Positions 56,125 to 64,000 of a DNA stretch of 64,000 nt are shown piece by piece; the stretch's first letter is position 1, and the number at the start of each line of letters is the position of its first letter. The translations under genes were made by a program, and so were the position numbers. Origin of the DNA: Ceratotherium simum simum (lineage: Eukaryota > Chordata > Mammalia > Perissodactyla > Rhinocerotidae); the NCBI RefSeq assembly GCF_000283155.1, contig NW_004454193.1, forward strand, positions 14,580,813 through 14,644,812. Reading direction: 5' to 3'. The notes under the pieces are model-generated. The model ran no database searches, had not been told where the DNA came from, and saw only the letters and a list, made by a program, of their open reading frames with translations.

Positions 56125-56345
56125 GAGCACTTACTGAGAGCCTATAACGTGTCAGGCGCGGAACAAGCACAGGACTGTGATTATTTCACTTGATCTTCAC
56201 AACCATCCTATGAGATGGATATCATTTTCCTCATTTGACACGTGAGTAAGCTGAGGCCTAGAGAGGCTATCTTGGACCAATAAGTGGTGGCCGAGGTGAG
56301 CTTTGAACATGAGTTTTATTGATTACAAACCTCAGTGTTTCTATG
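56125..56345 (-). repeat. MIR SINE, antisense
   Basis: GAGCACTTACTGAGAGCCTA, TAACGTGTCAGGCGCGGAAC, CTTGATCTTCACAACCATCC, TATGAGATGGATATCATTTT and AGCTGAGGCCTAGAGAGGCT trace a reversed MIR along most of its length. Confidence 0.88.
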
Positions 56346-56349
56346 CTTC

Positions 56350-57629
56350 TTCTTCTGGATGTCAGAGATTGTAACTCCTTTTCCATTTAACTTGTCAGTC
56401 ATATGAAATGTCTAGCTCAGTTTTCTCATACAGGGCCTCAATAAATGCCACTTAATGGTGACAAAACAGGACTGGGTCAATGAAATCACCATTAAAGCTT
56501 AGCTTTGTTTTATTGGTGAAGTTAATGAGAAACCAGAGTGAAAAAATCAATGTATCGGCTCTTCTCTGAATGAGAAACTCATATGAGAACTCGGTAGTCA
56601 TACAGAGGAGATTCTTTCACTGGTATGATATAGTACTGGTCTCCCTTCTTTTCTCTCTCATTTTTTTATTAATAACTCAAACTATCCTGACATCATTATC
56701 AACATAAGTTAATGACGCTGATTCCTTCTTTATAATTAAGGTAACTCTACAGAAGGTCGCTGAAAATATCTTTCTGGTTCAGAGAATCCAGCAAACTTGA
56801 GTAACATTGAAGTGTTTCTTGAAAATTGGCTCCCGTATCTTACTAATCTGCAGGTTCCTGTCATTGGAAAACTGACTTTTTTGTTATAGTGGCAGAATTA
56901 ACATTTATTGTCAAAACAATCAGCACATTAGATCAGCTTGTGATTTACTTTAAAAGATAAGACATTATTTTAGAAAGTGTTGCAAATGACACACAAGCTG
57001 ATACTTTAATCATAAACACACACACAGATGCACACACACAGAAAAAAATGCAGATTTCTTTACTGATACCACTTGAAATGTTCTAAGTTCAACTGTGTTA
57101 AAAATGTTTTAAGCAGTAAAACTTTTTAAAAACTCACGAATTTTGTAATATGAATGCATGAGAAACGTATCTTTGCACATAGGATTTTCTTCTATTCCTG
57201 GAATAAGCCTGAATTCTCATAAAGTCAGTATAATTACACAGAAGGCATATATGAATGTACGAGACTATGATTATGCACAAACTTTGAAGATTTCTGAACA
57301 ACACGTGCACAGATCTTTATGTGGCAACACAGAGGCGGGAATTATCTCTTACAATGAAATGGGAGGATGGGAACCAGTTAATCATCAAATGGAACAAAGA
57401 ATAAATGAACTCGCTCAGCTCCCCTCTAAGGACTCAGGCACTTTTGCCATATGTGCTCTGAAAAGGTCAGTAATGACTAAATCTAACTGGGCCCACTGTC
57501 TTACTTAAGCACCACGAGCCTCCCAGTGACCCCAGCATTTAAGTCCTAAAGTTATCTTTATCTTCTCTCTTTTTGCAGTTTTGAGTACTCTAGCTATATA
57601 GAAGGAAGTATACTACAGAGGCTAGAAGC
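56350..57629. other. No gene seen; CA-rich tract and a 116-codon frame
   Basis: A CA-rich stretch lies at 57017-57044. The 116-codon plus-strand frame at 57158-57508 has no recognisable domain, signal or repeat origin. A GT-containing AAAAGGTCAGTA at about 57460 looks like a splice donor, but nothing else supports an exon. An 11-base inverted repeat sits at 56932-56942 / 56992-57002. Confidence 0.45.
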
Positions 57630-57940
57630 TCTGCAGAGCTCAGATTCTGAAGCCAGACCAAACTTCATTATATCCTCGAGCTGCTTACTAATATTTACAA
57701 CCTTGACTTTCAACAATGTCTCCTTCTCAGTAACAAATTGCCTGAACTATCCCCCTGCAAAAAAAGTATGGGAAATTCCAAACTCATTTTACCTCTGGAT
57801 CTTGCTTATTCGTTTTGTTTTATAGTAGAGGTGAATGATGATACCTCCCAGAATTACTGAGAAACTAAATAAGAACATCACTGTAAAGTCCTTAACAGAG
57901 CCTGGTGTTGGGCAAGGACTCTTTAATGGTAAGTGGTACC
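57630..57940 (+). repeat. MIR SINE, sense, diverged
   Basis: TCAGATTCTGAAGCCAGACC from the head, CCAGAATTACTGAGAAACTA, TGTAAAGTCCTTAACAGAGC and CTGGTGTTGGGCAAGGACTC from the 3' half are in MIR order, with insertions between. Confidence 0.55.
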
Positions 57941-58984
57941 AGTAGTAAAAGTAGTAATAGAATACTGATGATAATGTCGGTATTAACTTATTTGTACAAT
58001 ATGTGCTTTTTCCATTTATGAATGACCCTAGTTCTACTGGTAGTTCCCAACAGAAAGACGGAATGGAGTATAGATGGTCCTGGATTTCCACCATAAACCA
58101 GCACAGTGTTTCACTATAAGTTAGCATTAAATACAGAAGGGCCTTGTGGTTGAGAGAAGGGCTAGGTGCCTACATCTTCTTCAACGCCAACACACCCCAA
58201 TAAGACACCTTCTGCTAGATTACACTCACATTTATTACAGATCACTTTCTGTATCAGCCAACATTTTGAAAATGTTCCTAGAGATCATTTTGAATGTTTT
58301 TTTTTAAGAAACCATGTGGATAATACAGCATTATTTCTCCCAAATCAATATACATAAGAATGAGGAAAAAAGAGGAAAACAGATACTTATCAAGTATAGA
58401 AAAGAGGGACTGTGAGATGAAAGATTTAGAAGACATCAATCAACAAATGAGATGGTACCCAGCGTAGTACAACTGAAACGGTGAAGGATTAAAAAATTTG
58501 TACCATTGGAAGAATGTTTAAAGGCCCGTGGGTGGTTAATTTGGTGATGAAAAGGCAGATGGAAAAAAGAGCCAACAACAACTATGTGTAACCTTGGTAA
58601 ATTCAGTCATAGTTGATATTAATATGACAGGCAGATTGAGACGCAATAGAAGTTAATTGGGTCTAATACAAGAAAGAATGCTCTAATAGACAGACTTATC
58701 CAAAGATGTAATGTGCTACCTCACAAAGCAGGAAGCTTTCATCAGTAGAGTTATTATAGAAGTTAAATATTCATTTCTCATGGATAATTTGGAGAAAAAA
58801 GTACATACAGCAGAGCAAGAGGAGAAGCCAACTTTTAATGCGAAGATGACCTTGAATGCAGGCTTTATGGATTTGGATCTGATGAACACTGGTCAAGACT
58901 ATTTGGTAATCATAGTAAATCCTTGTGCTATAATTTTCCAATGCAAACAAATGGAACTGTGTTTTCAAGTCCTAATTATAATCT
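57941..58984. other. No gene seen; unclassified
   Basis: Frames of 112 (57789-58127, minus) and 94 codons (58711-58995, plus) have no known motifs. No repeat family assigned. Confidence 0.45.
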
Positions 58985-59335
58985 CAGACTCATAGACTTT
59001 TGAAGTTGGAAGGAAACTTTGAAATAATCTAGACCAGGTTTTGCCAACATGAGTGTCTGAGACAGGAGGTTGAAAAGGAACAAAAGACTATGTCCTGGCT
59101 CTGCAGAGAGGATGGCTGATCCTGCAGGACAGAGCACATGCTCCATTAATAATGTCTGCTATGGACCGAGGATGAGATGAGCAGGATGAGTGAAATGCTT
59201 GTGTGCATGTATCATCTTTCCCCAATCTGCACTACTTCCTCACTTCATAACTGAGGCTCAGAAAGTGTCAGAGATTCCCTGTTGACAATGACTAAGTCAT
59301 CGAAGAGGGCATCAGGTTTTATCAGTGACGTATAA
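58985..59335 (-). repeat. MIR-like (MIR3-type) element, interrupted
   Basis: TTTGAAGTTGGAAGGAAACT, TTGAAATAATCTAGACCAGG at the left and TTCATAACTGAGGCTCAGAA with GTGTCAGAGATTCCCTG at the right resemble the two halves of a MIR-like element separated by about 150 bases of other sequence. Confidence 0.4.
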
Positions 59336-59454
59336 TGAATAAATTGACTATGAAAAATTTCTGTCTATCTTTAATTAGCTTTCTTCAGTTTGTGTACCCC
59401 ATACATACAGAACCTGACACAAGAGCGCTAATATGTTTGAATGATTCTGTAATA

Positions 59455-59710
59455 ATATCACTTACCTGGCACTTATAATGTGTCAGGCACTGTTCGAAGT
59501 ACTTCCCTATGTTTAACTCATTCGATCCTCATAACAATTCTGTGAGGTACATTTCTGATTTTATAACTCCCATTTCACAGATGAGGAAACTAGACCCAAC
59601 CGCATTAAATATCTTGCCAAAGACCCCATGATAAGCAGCAGAGCTAGGATTTGAACCCAGGCAGCCCAGACCCAGAGCCCAAGTTCTTAACTACACTATC
59701 GCTCTGCCTT
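59455..59710 (-). repeat. MIR SINE, antisense, nearly complete
   Basis: The best MIR in the window. Order: ACTTATAATGTGTCAGGCAC, CTCATTCGATCCTCATAACA, ATTCTGTGAGGTACATTTCT, CCCATTTCACAGATGAGGAA, AGCAGAGCTAGGATTTGAAC and CCAAGTTCTTAACTACACTA, ending in the tRNA-like head. Confidence 0.93.
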
Positions 59711-60929
59711 CACAGGACGCTTGCTCAGCTCACAAATAATTAGTGGCAGAGCCTCTTCACAATACCTTAAGGACGTCCCTGAATGTACCAGCGGAATTCT
59801 TCAGGATGTTCCAGTGTTGTCCTATCCTTACACCTTATCTATCAGAGAAAGTGATATCTACAAACCACTTGGGAAAAGCTACTGATCGTGGTCAAAGCAG
59901 CTTTAAGAAATGAAATTCTCAGCTTCTTCAGGCCAAATAGAGACTACTTTCATGAGGAAACAAGACAAATGAGGACAGAATCAATCCTAAAGTTCTTTTA
60001 GACTTAATGAAAGGAGACATTGGCAGAATATTGTGTACCTCTTTCCTTTTAGCATTCACTGTTTCCTTAAGAAAAACTCCTCTTTTTGACCTGCTGTGTT
60101 GTGAAAATTATTTTTTTAATGTTCTTAAAAGAAATTAGCAAAATAAGCAGTTTACAACAAAAAAATTTCTTTATAAATGATGCATGCCTTAACCACAGCA
60201 TTCCTCCAAATTGTATGCAACATGCTAATTACAAAGAAACCCAGGTTTTGTTAAGTATAGGTTTTTAATGAAAGAAACATAGTCATAAGACTAACTGCAG
60301 CTGTTGAGGAAAAAAATAAAAGGTTTAAATAATAGGGTGAACTAGAAAAGAAGGAGAGAAGTAAATCTGCTTGCAATAAGATTTGTGGACCTGTGCCAGC
60401 AAAGTCAAAGGGAAGAGGGTTCCCAATCAGCATTTCCCCCTAGTTTGAGGACAATATATATGTATGTGTGCTCACAGGAGGTATGCAATCCCCAACTTTA
60501 TCAGCAACAGTTGATAAGTCAACCCTAGGCAACTTAAGTCTGGAATAAAGAAACCCTCCTCATTCCAAGAGCAATGGCTTACAGGGTATGCAGAGTTAAG
60601 GACATTGTAATATAACAAGAATCATGAAGGGTTTTTAAAAAACGTATCCTGAGAGGAATACCTAAAGAACCTGGAAAACACAGTAGGAACACAAATGTCA
60701 TCAGAAGGGAAGTGGATAAGACAATATTTATGGGAGATATAGGAAAGATTATAAAGATCAAGGGCAGAGGGGTTACTCTCAATGACCATCTGGGCTTAGA
60801 CATATAACCAAGGAGAATCCTCTCTTTGTCTCCCATGATTGCAACTATCTTAGAGTCCACTACACGCTCTTTGATATTCCCTTCCCCCTCTTTCTCGCCT
60901 CATCCAGTTTTGTTTCTTCAGAATACTTG
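59711..60929. other. No gene seen; unclassified
   Basis: Frames up to 93 codons (60579-60860, minus) have no recognisable domains. No repeat family assigned. Confidence 0.45.
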
Positions 60930-61110
60930 TAATTGTCAGAAACTTCTTTTTCATGTATAAAATTATTTGACAACTGCCTTTCTCTCTCACTAGAAAGTAA
61001 GCTTAGTGAGAGCTAGAACCTTGTCTATATTATTCAGCACATATTTCCAGCACAGAGAATAATGCCTGGAATGTACTAGGTTTGGGATGAAATTTTGAAT
61101 GAATGAATGT
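60930..61110 (+). repeat. L2 LINE 3' end, sense
   Basis: CTCACTAGAAAGTAAGCTTA, GTGAGAGCTAGAACCTTGTC, TATTATTCAGCACATATTTC, CAGCACAGAGAATAATGCCT and a terminal TGAATGAATGAATG are the L2 3' terminus with its characteristic tail repeat. Confidence 0.82.
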
Positions 61111-61334
61111 CCCTCACGGGAATAGCTTCTATTGGGAATTTCACCAGATATAGGGCTCTTCATTATAAGAAGAAGAGGGATATGAGGCAGGAGCTTAACA
61201 GCCTAGAAGAAACTGGAGTCAATGAGCAGGACAGTGTCTCATGGACAAGGCTAATCCCAGGTACCAGTCACAGGGAAGAAGACATAGATGGGACTCACAG
61301 GTAGGCTGATCTGCTGCTCACCCTCTTCTTCCAA

Positions 61335-61560
61335 TTAGTTAGTCATTTAATATTTATTGAGCAACAACTATATGCTACATAATACACACTTCTATGATAG
61401 TGATAAACAATATCCAATCACTCTACTCAAAGAACTCATAGTCTAGAGAGAAGACAAGTGAGTTATAGGACAACTATTGTGCAGAGGGAGAATTCAGATG
61501 ATGTCAGGCAAGAACAGATGCTCGGAAGCACCCCTGAGCTACATTATTAAAGCTTCTTAA
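61335..61560 (-). repeat. L2 LINE 3' end, antisense
   Basis: ATTTAATATTTATTGAGCAA, CAACTATATGCTACATAATA, AAGAACTCATAGTCTAGAGA and AGACAAGTGAG follow a reversed L2 end. Confidence 0.7.
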
Positions 61561-61689
61561 AAATGTCATTAGCAAGAAAGGACTTAGAACACGGGCTAAG
61601 GAATATTTATGAGTAGAAGAATTATCCCTTTTTTTTGTGGTATGTGGAGTTAGGGTAGAGTGAGTTGAAAACCTTTCTAAGATCTAGAG

Positions 61690-61787
61690 CTGTGCTGTCC
61701 AATATGGTAGTCATTACTAATATGTAGCTATTTGACATTAAATTTTAATTAATTTCATTGAATTAATTAAAATTTTTCTCATTTCAA
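61690..61787. mobile_element. hAT MITE, left part (split by SINE)
   Basis: The terminus CTGTGCTGTCCAATATGGTA, then AATATGTAGCTATTTGAC and TTTTAATTAATTTCATTGAA are the left side of a palindromic hAT element. Its right side resumes after the SINE at 61989. Confidence 0.85.
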
Positions 61788-61976
61788 CTGGCCAGCTCTG
61801 TGGCCTAGTGGTTATGTTTGGTGTGTTCCACTTCTGCAGCCTGGGTTCAGTTCCCGGACGAGGAACTACACCTCTCATTGGTGGCCATGCTGTGGTGAAG
61901 ACCCACATACAAAATAGAAGGAGATTGTCACAGAGGTTAACTAAGGGCAAATCTTCCTCAGCAAAAAAAAAAAAAA
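61788..61976 (+). mobile_element. ERE-like SINE inserted in a hAT MITE
   Basis: It starts CTGGCCAGCTCTGTGGCC, with A-box-like TGGCCTAGTGG, B-box-like GGTTCAGTTCC, a GAGGTTAACTAAGGGC module, TCTTCCTCAGC and an A-tail. TSD TTCTCATTTCAA (61776-61787) and TTCCCATTTCAA (61977-61988), one mismatch. Older than the copies at 3056 and 37790. Confidence 0.95.
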
Positions 61977-61988
61977 TTCCCATTTCAA

Positions 61989-62084
61989 GTGCTCAACAGC
62001 CACATGTGGCTAGTGGTTACTATATTGGAAAGCACAAATATAGACCATTTCCATCAACACAGAAAGTTCCATTGGACAGTGCTG
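61989..62084. mobile_element. hAT MITE, right part
   Basis: GTGCTCAACAGCCACATGTG, GCTAGTGGTTACTATATTGG, AAAGCACAAATATAGACCAT, CAGAAAGTTCCATTGGACAG and terminal TGCTG. The outer flanks ATCTAGAG (61682-61689) and GTATAGAG (62085-62092) match at six of eight, an eroded 8-base hAT duplication. The family is a MER3/MER58-like Charlie MITE, name uncertain. Confidence 0.85.
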
Positions 62085-62179
62085 GTATAGAGAGTATTAC
62101 TTATTGTCAGCCTTCCTTTCCTTGCCTACACCAAGGTCAAATGACCATTTTTCCACGGCTCATGGCACTCAAAATTCTC

Positions 62180-62420
62180 TAACATCATTCATTCATTGAT
62201 TCATTCATTTACTCAAACAACAGTTTTTAAGATGCTATTATATGCAGTTACTGTTCTCTGATTTGGAATCCAAAAATGAATATGGCTAATCTGTCAGCTG
62301 TCCTCATGGAGCATGCATCATGCTGGGGAAGCAGACAATAAACAAGTAAACATATCTAGAAACAATATAATTTTAGGTAGTGATATATAGTCTAAAGAGA
62401 TTTTAGTTGGTTCAAATTAG
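62180..62420 (-). repeat. L2 LINE 3' end, antisense
   Basis: CATTCATTCATTGATTCATT, GCAGTTACTGTTCTCTGATT, GTCCTCATGGAGCATGCATC, GAAGCAGACAATAAACAAGT and TTAGGTAGTGATATATAGTC follow a reversed L2 3' end, including the tail repeat. Confidence 0.82.
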
Positions 62421-62764
62421 GTCAAGCGTAGCCATCCCATGTCCCGATCTCTTCTTCCTAGAAGTGACATCAGTAGCACCAAAATTAAAATCCTTATCTT
62501 GTAGTCTGCTTCTTGCTCTAATGTAAGCTTTTCATTTACAGAAGTATTGTCATCTAGTAATCTTGACCTGAAATACGCTCACATTTAGTAAAGCTTCCAA
62601 TTTTTAGGAAGATGATGGCCCTAGACATTCTTGTGTAAACAGCTGTTAAAAATTAATAATTACTTACTCATCATCATTTCTGTCATTTTGTTAAAATATA
62701 ATATTTTTACAGAACATGTTGAAGCAATACTTTAATCATAGAATCACTCAAAATTAAAATTCAC

Positions 62765-62945
62765 CATTTGGCTTAGTAGAAAAAACATGTACTGTGCAGT
62801 CAGGCAGCCACGCACCCCAAATGAGGCTCTTCCTCTGATGACTTATGATCTGGGGTCTATTACCTACTTGCTCTGAGCCTCATTTATTCAACAAGAACAT
62901 TTTTCACATAGTAGGCACCTCATAAACACTTTTTTCCATTTTAGT
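62765..62945 (+). repeat. MIR SINE, sense
   Basis: AAAACATGTACTGTGCAGTC, GGGTCTATTACCTACTTGCT, CTGAGCCTCATTTATTC and ACATAGTAGGCACCTCATAA are in sense order, with a deletion in the core. Confidence 0.65.
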
Positions 62946-63691
62946 CCATTATAGCTAAGCAAGGTTTATGTTTGCTTAATAAGATTAGGCTTTTCATTCC
63001 AAGCTGGCAACAATTGAAATTTAATCTTGGGACTAGAAGGAGCTTGTTTTTCCCAATGCAGAAAATCTCTCAGCACTTAAATTTAGAATGTTACAGGTAG
63101 AAGTAAAATTAACAATTCTTTATCATAGCTAACTCGCTATAAAGTAGTGACCTAGGTCCAATGAAATTCAGTGACTTCTAACAGCTGATTTTTGACAGGT
63201 TTTAACAAGGTGGGCAATCCATCCAGTGTCCTTTTGTTGAAGACCTAAGATGGGATAAATTCCTCTCAAGTGTCATTATTAGGAAAGTTGTTCCTTTGAT
63301 ACATTCAGAATCCAGTCATCTCCTTGAACACAGCTCTGTCATCATTATCTACCAGAGGGAGACCGAAAAAAAATAAAAACCCTCAACCTAAATATTGCCT
63401 TCAGAAGTTCTGAGTGTGAGAAGACTTCTAATGTTTATTCTTTTGTTTGCTGCAGGATACGTGTCTGTTTCTCCCCCAGGAAATAGACAAGAACTCCTCC
63501 TACTCAGCCTGTGTAACTAGTTGGTTCAGCGGGTCATGTCTAGAGCATGTCTTCAGTGGGTTGAATCGATTAATGCTAGTTCCTTGAAGGAGAAAAAAAA
63601 AACCTCTCCACTGCTCAGCCTATTTTTTCTAAATCACATCCTAAGCTGGGTTTGTACCCAGCTTAGTACAGACCAGGAATAATACTGCTTA
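62946..63691. other. No gene seen; unclassified
   Basis: AT-rich with A-runs at 63366-63373 and 63592-63601. No reading frame or repeat recognised. Confidence 0.45.
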
Positions 63692-63989
63692 CTTTTTTTT
63701 GTGTGTGTGAGGGAGATCAGCCCTGAGCTAACATCCATGCTAATCCTCTTTTTGCTGGAGAAGACCAGCTCTGAGCTAACATCTATTGCCAATCGTCCTC
63801 CTTTTTTTTTTTCCTTCCCCAAAGCCCTAGTGGATAGTTGTATGTCATAGTTGCACATCCTTCTAGTTGCTGTATGTGGGACACGGCCTCAGCATGGCCA
63901 GAGAAGCCTCGGTGTGCGCCCAGGATCCGAACCCGGGGCCGCCAGTAGCGGAGTGCGTGCACTTAACCGCTAAGCCACTGGGCCGGCCG
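63692..63989 (-). mobile_element. ERE-like SINE at the window edge
   Basis: On the minus strand it starts GGCCGGCCCAGTGGCTTA, with B-box-like GGTTCGGATCC, the GGGGCTTTGGGG-type segment (as GGGCTTTGGGG) and two 3' modules with GATGTTAGCTCAG phrases, ending in a tail partly changed to (CA)n. The left flank AATACTGCTTA (63681-63691) resembles AACACTACTTA (63990-64000) at 9 of 11; the right copy may run past the window. Confidence 0.93.
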
Positions 63990-64000
63990 AACACTACTTA

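Noticed and set aside
56932..57002. Perfect 11-base inverted repeat (ATCAGCTTGTG / CACAAGCTGAT) with a 49-base loop
   Set aside because: One such pair within about 100 bases is expected by chance in 64 kb, and nothing around it suggests a transposon or hairpin RNA.
57158..57508. 116-codon plus-strand reading frame with a donor-like GGTCAGTA near its end
   Set aside because: No recognisable domain, no acceptor or neighbouring exon pattern, and its length is compatible with chance over 128 kb of two-strand sequence.

Overview
The window is mammalian nuclear DNA with no supportable gene. No open reading frame exceeds 153 codons. The longest (31017-31478, minus) lies inside an ancient LINE fragment, and none of the others resembles a known protein, so I call no CDS and no structural RNA gene. 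The sequence is AT-rich, intergenic or deep-intronic in character, and built mostly from transposable-element fossils.

Lineage. Eight copies of a tRNA-derived SINE with the perissodactyl ERE architecture are present: a GGGGCCGGCCC head, A and B boxes, and a 3' module with GATGTTAGCTCAGGG and TCTTCCTCAGC. This points to an odd-toed ungulate. Three copies (3056-3362, 6063-6307, 63692-63989) carry a central segment that, from memory, fits rhinoceros or tapir ERE-like SINEs better than the equid version. That refinement is an inference.

Layout. 1-9 kb: an old DNA transposon, a very short L1 tail with a perfect target-site duplication (TSD), two younger SINEs, and L2, MIR and MER5 fossils. 9-20 kb: MIRs, two MaLR-type LTRs in tandem, an L1 3' end, a SINE, an ERVL-type LTR, and an MLT2-type LTR inserted in a MIR. 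20-32 kb: mainly MIR, L2 and MER5A relics plus AT-rich DNA. 32-38 kb: an MST/MLT1 LTR, two opposed copies of one LTR-like family, two SINEs, and a roughly 1 kb L2. 38-52 kb: a MER20-like element, a TAGG/TAGA microsatellite, an L1 nested in an L2, a SINE and an L1 3' end. 52-64 kb: mostly unique AT-rich sequence with MIR and L2 relics, a hAT element split by a SINE, and a SINE truncated near the window edge.

The elements do not act together in a pathway. What the window records is insertion chronology: five nested insertions, most with visible target duplications. I found no CRISPR array, operon, toxin, defence system or other novel genetic system. The most useful follow-ups are the nesting events, two transcription-factor motif candidates (YY1-like at 28778, CTCF-like at 31558), and unique stretches that could be tested for evolutionary constraint. 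Family names come from memory of consensus sequences, not from a database search, and boundaries without a stated TSD are approximate to about 10-30 bases.
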